DNA from: Clostridiales bacterium
GTDB lineage: Bacteria > Bacillota > Clostridia > Peptostreptococcales > T1SED10-28
Reading direction: 5' to 3'
NCBI GenBank assembly: GCA_007134725.1
Contig: SLKF01000186.1
Coordinates: forward strand, 1-7,917
DNA length: 7,917 bases
Shown here piece by piece: positions 1-6,140 of this stretch (position 1 is its first letter; each line of letters starts with the position of its first letter). Both the position numbers and the translations under genes were made by a program. The notes under the pieces were generated by a model. It saw nothing but the letters and a program-made list of their open reading frames with translations, did no database searches and was not told where the DNA came from.

Positions 1-209
1 TCAAGCCAATTTAAATCCTCTTCCACCTGGGAAAACTTCATGGCCCAGGATAAATCTCCGGGGATCAATACGGCGTCTTCTTCCGTAATTTTTTTCAGCC
101 AGTTTTCTTGAATTTGATTTTTATGATTGGTCCACTGATCCCCGAAAACATCCATGGGTTTGGACCCATCTTCACTTAAATGGAGATCGCCGATTGCATA
201 AATGCTCAT
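1..209 (-). CDS. Metallophosphoesterase, N-terminal part (cut by window edge)
   Basis: The first 69 codons of a calcineurin-like metallophosphoesterase are visible, and the gene runs off the left edge. The protein opens with M-S-I-Y-A-I-G-D-L-H-L, giving the D-x-H metal-binding motif at Asp8 and His10. A second family motif, P-G-D-L-S-W, follows at residues 50-55 with metal ligand Asp52. These are the first two of the usual five metallophosphoesterase blocks; the rest is outside the window. The ATG at 209 is well supported by GAGGAG at 220-215, five bases upstream. The stop of the alarmone synthetase lies only 63 bp upstream and no GC-rich terminator is visible between them, so the two may be co-transcribed. 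Stand-alone proteins of this type are common in Clostridia; the substrate is unknown. Family assignment is confident, specific function is not. Confidence 0.85.
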   Translation of the reverse strand, partial: MSIYAIGDLHLSEDGSKPMDVFGDQWTNHKNQIQENWLKKITEEDAVLIPGDLSWAMKFSQVEEDLNWL

Positions 210-272
210 AATAACTCCTCTTTAATTACGATTTTTTTTGAAAAATTCCCTACTTCATATTTCATAATAAAT

Positions 273-1076
273 TTAATCGTAGGCTTGGTACCGTGCCATA
301 AACGCTTCAATTTCCTTCGACAGCTCCTTTAGACCTGCCATTTCCACTTTATCCCATAACTTATTGAATCGTTCCTGGAATTTGTCCGCTTCTTTAAGAA
401 GTCCCGCAGACTCCAGACGATCGATATTATGGAGAATGTTTGAGACCGTACTTGAACGAATTTCAAACATTTTTTGAGCTTGACGAATTTCGTGCCGAAT
501 TTGAGACATTTCCTGGTCTAATTTAAAAGCCGCATCAGCTGAATTTTTCAACCGCAATTGGATAGGCGCAGGTATTTGACGTTTATATTTGTATTTCAAA
601 CTATGCTCGATGGTTGCCCAAAAGTTCATGGCTAAGGTACGAATTTGCAGTTCCGCTAAAATATTTTTGTGTCCGAAGGCGGTTTGTATCGGATATTCAA
701 TAATAACATGATAACTTCGATAGCCACTTTCTTTGTAGTTGGTAATATAATCCTTTACCCCTACGACTTTCAAATCTTTCCCATCCCGCTCGCTGATATA
801 GTCCACCACGGTATAGATGTCCTCCACAAATTGACACATTATACGTACCCCTGCAATATCTTCAATCTCTTTATCGATGTTTTCAATATCCACTTCCAAT
901 CGTTTGGCTTTCTCCAAAATACTCGAAATTTTTTTAACTCTTCCCGTAACAAATTCAATCGGAGAATACTCTCCCATTTTCGTCAATTCATTGCGGATAC
1001 TTTTGAATTTTACTTTTAGTTCTTCCACAGCATTTTCATAGGGAATTAAAAACCGTTCCCAATCCATTGTATTCAT
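273..1076 (-). CDS. relQ: Small alarmone synthetase, RelQ/SasB (YjbM) type, with C-terminal extension
   Basis: This cytoplasmic enzyme transfers pyrophosphate from ATP to GDP or GTP to make (p)ppGpp. The 267-residue protein closely resembles Bacillus subtilis YjbM (SasB/RelQ) from the first residues: W-E-R-F-L-I-P-Y, then S-P-I-E-F-V-T-G-R-V at 38-47, D-I-A-G-V-R-I at 73-79 (Asp73 is the expected metal-binding residue), K-E-S-G-Y-R-S-Y-H at 115-123 and E-L-Q-I-R-T at 142-147 (catalytic Glu142). There is no HD hydrolase, TGS or ACT domain, so it should be synthetase-only. About 55-60 residues after position 205 exceed the 211-residue YjbM length; this part is highly charged and probably helical. 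ATG 1076 matches the YjbM start in spacing to the Trp, but GGTGGAG sits only 2 bases upstream; ATG 1067 is an alternative, 11 bases from it. A good extended -10 promoter precedes the gene. Confidence 0.93.
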   Translation of the reverse strand: MNTMDWERFLIPYENAVEELKVKFKSIRNELTKMGEYSPIEFVTGRVKKISSILEKAKRLEVDIENIDKEIEDIAGVRIMCQFVEDIYTVVDYISERDGKDLKVVGVKDYITNYKESGYRSYHVIIEYPIQTAFGHKNILAELQIRTLAMNFWATIEHSLKYKYKRQIPAPIQLRLKNSADAAFKLDQEMSQIRHEIRQAQKMFEIRSSTVSNILHNIDRLESAGLLKEADKFQERFNKLWDKVEMAGLKELSKEIEAFMARYQAYD

Positions 1077-1124
1077 TTCTCCACCCCATTATGTATGATC
1101 GAAAATATACTTGATAACTACATC

Positions 1125-1153
1125 ATTATATCATTATTCAAAAAAACTTTAAA
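1125..1153 (-). promoter_or_regulatory. Probable sigma-A promoter of relQ (extended -10)
   Basis: On the minus strand a perfect TATAAT (1130-1125) is preceded by TGA, giving the extended -10 form TGnTATAAT. A TTTAAA box (1153-1148) lies 17 bases upstream and matches 4 of 6 consensus -35 bases. Predicted transcription starts near 1118, leaving a leader of roughly 40 bases before the relQ ATG. It sits downstream of the gap terminator, so relQ appears to have its own promoter. This is the best promoter in the window. Confidence 0.6.
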
Positions 1154-1170
1154 CTCTTAATCCCGTAAAG

Positions 1171-1196
1171 AAGACCGGAATTAGATCTCCGGCCTT
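1171..1196 (-). terminator. Intrinsic terminator-like hairpin after gap
   Basis: Read on the minus strand, AAGGCCGGA (1196-1188) pairs with TCCGGTCTT (1179-1171) around an 8-base loop, followed by a short T-rich run (CTTT). One pair is G-U in minus-strand RNA but A-C in plus-strand RNA, so the hairpin is better suited to minus-strand transcripts. It lies 114 bases past the gap stop and just upstream of the relQ promoter. The weak U-tract lowers confidence. Confidence 0.55.
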
Positions 1197-1309
1197 ATCC
1201 TTTACATAATAGATGTTTAGTCATAAACTTTTTAGTTTCTTTACGTATGATATATTGATTTTTCAGCTGAATTACTTAATGAATCTATTTTTTATTGTAT
1301 CAGGAGTAC

Positions 1310-2317
1310 TTATTGTTTGGCTACGTATTCTGCTAAGTCTAAAATCCGGTTCGAGTATCCCCATTCATTGTCGTACCATGAAATTACCTTATAGAGATTT
1401 TTCCCTACTTTTATCGTAGAAAGACTATCTACAATAGAGGAAAGTTCATTCTTTTTATAGTCAATAGATACCAATGGCTTCTCAGAAACTCCAAGAACCT
1501 TGTTCATTTTACCTTCGGAAGCTTTGATAAAAGCTTGATTGATTTCTTCAACACTGACGTCTTTCTTCAATCGAACCACTAGATCTATTACTGATCCTAC
1601 CGGCACCGGAACTCTCATGGCCATACCGTCGAGTTTCCCTTCTAATGAAGGAATAACCTTTGCTACTGTTTTTGCGGCTCCTGTAGTAGTCGGGATGATG
1701 GACTCGTTAGCAGCTCTTGCTCTTCGTAAATCCTTATGGGGATTGTCTAAAATATTTTGATCATTTGTAAAAGCATGTACTGTAGTCATTAATCCTTCTT
1801 CAATTCCGAACTCATCTTCCAGTACCTTTGCAACTGGTGCTAAGCAATTTGTGGTGCAGGAAGCATTGGAAATAATCTGATGTTTATTCTTATCAAACAT
1901 TTCTTCATTAACGCCCATAACCACTGTTAACACGTCGTCTCCTTTCGCCGGTGCGGAAAGAATTACTCTTTTGGCCCCCGCTTGAATATGTTTTTGTGCC
2001 AATTCTTCCGTTAAAAATACTCCGGTTGATTCAATAACAATTTCAACTCCTAATTCCTTCCAGGGAATGTCAGAAGGGTCCCGATGAGCCGTGAACTTAA
2101 TTTCTTTATCACCAATAAACAATGCATTTTCTGTGGCTTTCACTTCTTCCGGAAATATTCCATAAATAGAATCGTATTGAAAAATATGACTGTGATTTTT
2201 TGGACCGCTGCCACTATTGATGGCAACTACCTCCACATCAAAGTCTTTTTCTAACGATGCCTTTAATACCGCTTTACCAATTCTTCCAAATCCATTAATT
2301 CCTATTTTCGTTTTCAT
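1310..2317 (-). CDS. gap: Glyceraldehyde-3-phosphate dehydrogenase, GapB-like cofactor site
   Basis: This type I phosphorylating GAPDH interconverts glyceraldehyde-3-phosphate and 1,3-bisphosphoglycerate in the cytoplasm. The 335-residue length is typical. The Rossmann motif I-N-G-F-G-R-I-G is at 7-14, the catalytic S-N-A-S-C-T-T-N-C at 150-158 (nucleophile Cys154), the partner His181, and W-Y-D-N-E-W-G-Y near the C-terminus. The cofactor site is notable: the usual N-D-L of NAD-specific enzymes is N34-S35-G36, lacking the Asp that binds the NAD ribose, and residues 190-194 read L-D-N-P-H. Both features resemble B. subtilis GapB, the NADP-preferring gluconeogenic form (A-I-N-A-S and I-D-N-P-H). 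NADP use or dual specificity is therefore inferred. No pgk or tpiA follows; an aldehyde dehydrogenase lies upstream. The start is firm: AGGAGGAG at 2330-2323 puts GGAGG seven bases from the ATG. Confidence 0.95.
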   Translation of the reverse strand: MKTKIGINGFGRIGKAVLKASLEKDFDVEVVAINSGSGPKNHSHIFQYDSIYGIFPEEVKATENALFIGDKEIKFTAHRDPSDIPWKELGVEIVIESTGVFLTEELAQKHIQAGAKRVILSAPAKGDDVLTVVMGVNEEMFDKNKHQIISNASCTTNCLAPVAKVLEDEFGIEEGLMTTVHAFTNDQNILDNPHKDLRRARAANESIIPTTTGAAKTVAKVIPSLEGKLDGMAMRVPVPVGSVIDLVVRLKKDVSVEEINQAFIKASEGKMNKVLGVSEKPLVSIDYKKNELSSIVDSLSTIKVGKNLYKVISWYDNEWGYSNRILDLAEYVAKQ

Positions 2318-2359
2318 GAAATCTCCTCCTAAAAATATGTTTTTTTAGAATACTTTGTA

Positions 2360-2370
2360 ATTATAGTATA
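2360..2370 (-). promoter_or_regulatory. Possible -10 region of the gap promoter
   Basis: Overlapping minus-strand hexamers TATACT (2370-2365) and TATAAT (2365-2360) lie about 45 bases upstream of the gap start in the 116-base space after the aldehyde dehydrogenase. No convincing -35 box is seen at 16-18 bases; TTAGTA, 18 bases upstream of TATACT, is the best available. No clear terminator separates the two genes, so read-through from the aldehyde dehydrogenase is also possible. Confidence 0.35.
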
Positions 2371-2433
2371 CTTCATCAATCAATACCATACTAATTACAT
2401 ATTTTTTCTAAAATGATTATCTAATCTTTTTCT

Positions 2434-3960
2434 TTAGTTCATTTTTTTTAATCTTTTTGCAACTTTAAGCAGTGCCCCTCCTTTTTTTATGATATTTTGA
2501 TCTTCATTAAGAGTTTTCAATAATTCTTTTAAACCTTCATACTTTTCTTCAGAGTATGGGAACCAGTTAACTTCCTTGTTGTTTTTCCCTTTATTGACCA
2601 TAACCGAAGTTTCCAGAGAAAAGTTATAAAGACCTTCCGGTCCATGATATTTTCCGATCCCGCTGTTCTTCGTTCCTCCGAATGGAAGATCGGGATTGCC
2701 TACATTTTTCAGTACATCATTGATCATTACGTTTCCCGTGATCAACTCTTTTGCTATCTTTTCACCAAGCTTAGTATCCTTAGTCCAAATACTGGCATTC
2801 AGTCCGTAATCCGAATCATTGGCAAGTCGGATTCCCTCTTCCGGGGTCTGAAAGGTCATAATGGGAAGCACGGGACCGAAGGTTTCTTCCGTCATGATCT
2901 CCATATCATGGGTGGCCTCTGTTAAGATCACCGGGTGAAAAAAATTCTTTTCAATTTTTATCGGAGTCTCTAATCGGGCTCCCATTTTCACAGCGTTGTG
3001 GATTTGTTTTTGTACATGAAGGATTTGATCCGAGGTAGTCATGGCTCCGATATCATCGTTTTTTCCCGGACCGATATTTAGCTTATTTACCCGGTATTTC
3101 AGTTTTTTAATAAACTCCTCTGCAATACTCTCCTGAAGATAGAGTCGCTCCACAGAAATACATACCTGACCGGTATTTGCAAAACCACCGTACATTGCCC
3201 CTTCAACGGCTCGGTCGATATTGGCATCCTTCAATACGATCATCGGGTCCTTTCCTCCAAGTTCCAATTCCACAGGGATCAGATGCTTTGATGCCTGCTC
3301 CATGATTTTTTTTCCCGTGGATACACTGCCAGTAAAAAAGATTTTATTCGGTTTTGCCTCGATTAACGCAGAAACCACGTCTCTTCCACCTTGTACTACT
3401 TGAACTACCCCCTGAGGCAGTCCTGCTTCAATCATAATTCGTTCAATCAGTGCCCCGATGGTGGGGGTCTCGTTTGAAGCTTTGATCACTACTGTGTTTC
3501 CTGCAGCCAGGGCGGTAATAAGGGGAATCATGGATAATTGGAAAGGGAAATTCCAGGGGGAGATGATCCCGATTACTCCTAATGGCTGATAGGTGATAGA
3601 AGACTTTCCACCTTGAAAACCAAAGGGCGTATCCCGTTTTTTCGGTTTTAAAAAATTCTCGGTATTTTTTTCATAATAACGGATAAATTCCAAGGTAGGT
3701 AAAATATCACTCATCAAAGATTCTGTCAATACTTTGCCGGTGTCCTCGGAAACAATCGTGGCATACTCATCCAAATGATCCATTATGTTGTTTCGTATAG
3801 CTTTTAAATACTTGATCCGCTTGTCAATGGATATCTTTTTCCAATTTTCAAAACTTCTTCGACTGTTGATTACGGCCTTTGTGACTTCTTCAGGATGGCT
3901 TCGTTGGTACTCTTCAATGACATCTCCCGTGATCGGGTTGATGGCTTGTAATATTTCCAT
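2434..3960 (-). CDS. NAD(P)-dependent aldehyde dehydrogenase with lysine-rich C-terminal tail
   Basis: This ALDH-superfamily enzyme oxidises an aldehyde to its carboxylic acid with NAD(P). All core elements are present in 508 residues: S-P-W-N-F-P at 134-139 (oxyanion Asn137), V-I-K-A-S with Lys160, G-S-V-S-T-G at 211-216, E-L-G-G-K at 233-237 (general base Glu233), G-Q-V-C at 264-267 (nucleophile Cys267), and E-E-T-F-G-P-V at 358-364. The C-I-S-V-E-R-L-Y context after the cysteine resembles the diapolycopene-dialdehyde dehydrogenase-like branch, but the substrate cannot be named. The core ends near residue 455; about 50 more residues finish in a basic, amphipathic-looking segment (7 Lys/Arg in the last 20), possibly for membrane contact. 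AGAGGAGG (3974-3967), six bases upstream, fixes the ATG at 3960. The gap gene follows 116 bp downstream. Confidence 0.93.
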   Translation of the reverse strand: MEILQAINPITGDVIEEYQRSHPEEVTKAVINSRRSFENWKKISIDKRIKYLKAIRNNIMDHLDEYATIVSEDTGKVLTESLMSDILPTLEFIRYYEKNTENFLKPKKRDTPFGFQGGKSSITYQPLGVIGIISPWNFPFQLSMIPLITALAAGNTVVIKASNETPTIGALIERIMIEAGLPQGVVQVVQGGRDVVSALIEAKPNKIFFTGSVSTGKKIMEQASKHLIPVELELGGKDPMIVLKDANIDRAVEGAMYGGFANTGQVCISVERLYLQESIAEEFIKKLKYRVNKLNIGPGKNDDIGAMTTSDQILHVQKQIHNAVKMGARLETPIKIEKNFFHPVILTEATHDMEIMTEETFGPVLPIMTFQTPEEGIRLANDSDYGLNASIWTKDTKLGEKIAKELITGNVMINDVLKNVGNPDLPFGGTKNSGIGKYHGPEGLYNFSLETSVMVNKGKNNKEVNWFPYSEEKYEGLKELLKTLNEDQNIIKKGGALLKVAKRLKKMN

Positions 3961-3986
3961 GGTTTTCCTCCTCTAGAATGGTCTCT

Positions 3987-3992
3987 ATTATA
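3987..3992 (-). promoter_or_regulatory. Possible -10 box of the aldehyde dehydrogenase promoter
   Basis: A perfect minus-strand TATAAT (3992-3987) lies 26 bases upstream of the ATG and 13 bases upstream of the ribosome site, in the space after the P-loop gene's terminator where a promoter is required. No recognisable -35 sequence occurs at 15-19 bases, so an activator or alternative sigma factor may be involved, or the match is chance in AT-rich DNA. Confidence 0.35.
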
Positions 3993-4049
3993 CCTTTACC
4001 ACGAAAACCAAATCTGTAACAAAAACAGAGTAATTAACGGTATAAATAC

Positions 4050-4077
4050 AAAAAATAGGGGTTTCCCCCTATTTTTT
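4050..4077 (-). terminator. Strong intrinsic terminator after the P-loop gene
   Basis: A perfect 12-bp stem pairs the A6-TAGGGG arm (4050-4061) with CCCCTA-T6 (4066-4077) around a 4-base loop. The hairpin carries A and T runs on both sides and so could work in either direction. It starts about 28 bases beyond the stop of the small P-loop gene on the minus strand and separates it from the aldehyde dehydrogenase promoter. Confidence 0.85.
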
Positions 4078-4105
4078 TATCCTAAGACCAATCAGTCTTT
4101 TATTC

Positions 4106-4528
4106 CTATTTAACCTCTTGGATTTTAAACGGGTTTAAAAATTCAGGGATGGTTTCCTTCGTTCCATTAATGGCTACCACAAAACTGACATTATACTTCA
4201 ATTCCAAATCCATCATCTTATCAAAAAGTCTTTCCAGTTGATCCGTATCTTTTCCGGTGATTTTATACAAATTATCAATGAATATTCGTTCGATATCATA
4301 ATTTGAAGCCACAACACCACTTATAAAACCTACAAATTGTTCTTCTGTTTGGATTTGATAGTCACGAACGCCGATAAAACGTATTCGATAATCTACCTGA
4401 AACATGTTGCTGTTGTCGAAGTCGATAAAAATGTTATGTCCTTTGCTGGTTTCTAAAGACTGATTAGCCAAAGCCACCATTTTTTTTGTTTTACCACTGC
4501 CCTGCTCTCCTAAGATTATTTCATTCAT
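4106..4528 (-). CDS. Small P-loop NTPase of unknown function
   Basis: This 140-residue cytoplasmic protein is essentially a bare nucleotide-binding fold. The Walker A motif G-E-Q-G-S-G-K-T is at residues 7-14, almost at the N-terminus. A hydrophobic strand ending in Asp85 (R-I-F-I-D-N, 81-86) fits a Walker B, and a third strand (S-F-V-V-A-I-N, 115-121) could carry a sensor Asn. There is no signal peptide, membrane segment or extra domain. I do not recognise a characterised family; similar short clostridial proteins are usually labelled ATP-binding or, loosely, PilT-like. Translation is well set: AAGGAGG at 4542-4536, seven bases before ATG 4528. It lies 117 bp after the radical SAM gene and is followed by a strong terminator, so it may be the last gene of that unit or transcribed alone. 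Confidence 0.8.
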   Translation of the reverse strand: MNEIILGEQGSGKTKKMVALANQSLETSKGHNIFIDFDNSNMFQVDYRIRFIGVRDYQIQTEEQFVGFISGVVASNYDIERIFIDNLYKITGKDTDQLERLFDKMMDLELKYNVSFVVAINGTKETIPEFLNPFKIQEVK

Positions 4529-4585
4529 ATGAATACCTCCTTAGTTTATAGTGTATAGCTTTCCTTATAACTATATTTCTCTTAC

Positions 4586-4597
4586 TACTATATAGTA
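4586..4597. repeat. 12-bp palindrome upstream of the P-loop gene
   Basis: TACTATATAGTA is a perfect palindrome centred about 63 bases upstream of the P-loop start codon, within the 117-base intergenic space. Its position suits an operator or promoter element, but the AT-rich composition makes chance plausible. No convincing -35/-10 pair is seen around it. Confidence 0.3.
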
Positions 4598-4625
4598 TTC
4601 GATATTTTCTGAAATTTCTCCTGCT

Positions 4626-4660
4626 AAAAAACAAAAATAAAAAAATTATTTCTGTTTTTT
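4626..4660 (-). terminator. AU-rich hairpin overlapping the end of the radical SAM gene
   Basis: On the minus strand a 15-bp stem (arms 4660-4646 and 4640-4626) with a 5-base loop forms around the stop codon of the radical SAM gene. It has a single C-G pair and one G-U pair (A-C on the other strand) and ends in a run of six T. The stem is weak, so it may be only a partial terminator that lets some transcripts continue into the P-loop gene. Confidence 0.35.
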
Positions 4661-5596
4661 CATTTCTCTTTCATAGGCTCTACCGCCGAGATAATGAAAA
4701 AGATCTCCCTGGGCAAGTCCTCTAGTTTCCATACTTTCTTCAATATTATCCCGGATTTTCCACCAACTTTGATTCCAGTTAACAAATAAGGAATTCTCCC
4801 TGGGAGCTCTACCTATCAGTCGTTGCACCACAATTCCAGGATCCAGATGGCGAAGAAAGACAATTACTTTTTCCTGATATTCTTCGGCGCTGCATATTTG
4901 AAATTCTTCGTTTTTATACTGTTCTCCCATTATCGTGTTATCCATAACATAAAGGGCGTGGAGTTTTACTTGTTCTACCTTTAGGGCGGAAAGCACTTTA
5001 GCATTTTCAATGACATCCCGATCATCGTCCCAGGGAAGATTTAGAATTAAATGAACACAAACTTCAAAACCATATCTCCTGATCCTCATGATCCCGTCGA
5101 TAAACTCCGCCAAACCGTGGCCACGATGAATCTTGTCTAAAGTCTTATAGTTTACGGTTTGAAGCCCCAGTTCTAAAGTGATTTCAATTTGATGTTCTCT
5201 TTTGACTTCCGCTAAAAATATCAACTGTTCATCCGTAATGCAATCCGGCCTGGTGGAAATATCGATTTCTACCACATCGGAAACAATGGCACTGAGAATA
5301 TATTTTTTGAACGTTTCTAAGGGCATGTAAGTATTGGTGTAATTTTGAAAATAGGCTATATATTTATTGGCATTGTAGCGTTTTTTAATCATTATTTTTC
5401 GCTCTTCCAACTGTTGTTGAATATCCACGCTGGGGGGACTGCTAAAGCCCGTCCCCACATCAGCACAGAAGGTGCACCCTCCTAAGTTATTCTGATTTCG
5501 ATTGGGACAGGTTAGGGGTAAGTTGATGGAGAGTTTGTAGACTTTTTCGCCGTATTTTTCCTTTAAATATGTCGAGTATTTTCGAAAAACGCTCAT
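4646..5596 (-). CDS. TIGR01212-type (YhcC/YtqA-like) radical SAM protein
   Basis: This 316-residue cytoplasmic protein should hold a 4Fe-4S cluster and cleave S-adenosylmethionine. The cluster cysteines are Cys30, Cys41 and Cys44 in L-T-C-P-N-R followed by G-G-C-T-F-C, a wider spacing than CxxxCxxC and typical of the Elp3-like YhcC/YtqA family. Other family features are T-R-P-D-C at 115-119, L-E-L-G-L-Q-T at 141-147 and H-R-G-H at 157-160. The biochemical role of this family is not established to my knowledge. The gene begins 29 bp after the stop of the stress-protein gene, with only a weak GTGG-like site before ATG 5596, so translational coupling and a two-gene operon are likely. The frame is intact and full length for the family. 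Confidence 0.88.
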   Translation of the reverse strand: MSVFRKYSTYLKEKYGEKVYKLSINLPLTCPNRNQNNLGGCTFCADVGTGFSSPPSVDIQQQLEERKIMIKKRYNANKYIAYFQNYTNTYMPLETFKKYILSAIVSDVVEIDISTRPDCITDEQLIFLAEVKREHQIEITLELGLQTVNYKTLDKIHRGHGLAEFIDGIMRIRRYGFEVCVHLILNLPWDDDRDVIENAKVLSALKVEQVKLHALYVMDNTIMGEQYKNEEFQICSAEEYQEKVIVFLRHLDPGIVVQRLIGRAPRENSLFVNWNQSWWKIRDNIEESMETRGLAQGDLFHYLGGRAYEREMKKQK

Positions 5597-5625
5597 TCAT
5601 TACCACACTTTCTTGTTTTATATTA

Positions 5626-6030
5626 TCATTCTTCTTCCGTCGGTAAAATTCGAACTTCCAGATCATAAGGGACCTTACGTTTAATTTTTTTTGCCATAGT
5701 ATTTGCCTGATCCTCTTCTTTAGAGCTCCCTATAATTACTGTAGATATTTGCTTTTTGTTTACAAAATCCACTAAGGCCGTTACCACATCCTCCGAGCGA
5801 AGAACCGTCATGTGGGCTCCATAATTTTTCGATATTTCAAATAGATATTCCAGTGCCTCCGCCGTTTGATCGGCTCCCTTATACTGTTTTCCTAATAAGC
5901 TCCAATCATTGGGAGATACATTGACTACATATAGTTCATCATCACCGCTGGCTAACCGCGCACCCTCTTTTATTAGACGTTCACAGGTTTTTTGTCTGGT
6001 AACACATACTAGTACATCCTTTGTTGCCAC
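5626..6030 (-). CDS. UspA-like universal stress protein (KdpD-type Usp domain), GTG start
   Basis: This 134-residue stand-alone Usp-fold protein starts D-V-L-V-C-V-T and continues C-E-R-L-I-K-E-G-A-R-L-A, the pattern of the Usp domain in KdpD sensor kinases, but without a kinase or membrane part. The end of the fold reads V-I-I-G-S-S-K, and the classical ATP-binding pattern G-x2-G-x9-G-S/T is not complete, so nucleotide binding is doubtful. Short proteins like this are frequent in Clostridia; the role is probably regulatory or stress-related but undefined. The start codon is GTG at 6030-6028, chosen because AAAGGAGG (6045-6038) is seven bases upstream. The gene ends in UGA followed at once by UAA, so that UGA is a true stop. 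It probably forms an operon with the radical SAM gene 29 bp downstream. Confidence 0.82.
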   Translation of the reverse strand: MATKDVLVCVTRQKTCERLIKEGARLASGDDELYVVNVSPNDWSLLGKQYKGADQTAEALEYLFEISKNYGAHMTVLRSEDVVTALVDFVNKKQISTVIIGSSKEEDQANTMAKKIKRKVPYDLEVRILPTEEE

Positions 6031-6037
6031 GCCTTCG

Positions 6038-6045
6038 CCTCCTTT
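6038..6045 (-). promoter_or_regulatory. Ribosome binding site fixing a GTG start
   Basis: AAAGGAGG on the minus strand, seven bases upstream of GTG 6030, is a near-perfect Shine-Dalgarno sequence. It decides in favour of the GTG start for the stress protein, since no ATG lies at a suitable distance and the family motif begins within four residues. Confidence 0.85.
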
Positions 6046-6092
6046 GCTCCACGTTGTGTTTTACTGCATATAGGATCTTCTCTTATATTTTA

Positions 6093-6112
6093 TCATAGAA
6101 AGTCATAGAAAA
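6093..6112. repeat. Tandem 10-bp repeat
   Basis: TCATAGAAAG is immediately followed by TCATAGAAAA (9 of 10 identical), between the arsM terminator and the stress-protein gene. It falls in the presumed promoter area of the latter. It may be simple slippage or a paired binding site; nothing else supports a function. Confidence 0.4.
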
Positions 6113-6134
6113 GAACCGACTCTATGGCCGGCTC
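6113..6134 (-). terminator. Intrinsic terminator of arsM
   Basis: On the minus strand GAGCCGGC (6134-6127) pairs with GTCGGTTC (6120-6113) around a 6-base loop and is followed by TTTT. Two pairs are G-U in minus-strand RNA but A-C mismatches in plus-strand RNA, so it is built for minus-strand transcripts. It begins only 6 bases after the UAA at 6143-6141, where the arsM frame ends if the internal UGA is read through, but 186 bases after that UGA. Confidence 0.85.
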
Positions 6135-6140
6135 TGAAAT

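Noticed and set aside
669..1019. Plus-strand open frames opposite relQ, gap and the aldehyde dehydrogenase
   Set aside because: All lie antisense to strongly conserved enzymes, lack ribosome sites and encode low-complexity or unrecognisable proteins.
2415..2426. GATTAGATAATC as a terminator after the aldehyde dehydrogenase
   Set aside because: The loop would be only two bases, the stem is AT-rich and short, and there is no adjacent T tract.
5626..5628. Second possible selenocysteine UGA, at the end of the stress-protein gene
   Set aside because: The next codon is UAA, no conserved Cys is expected there, and the protein already has full family length.
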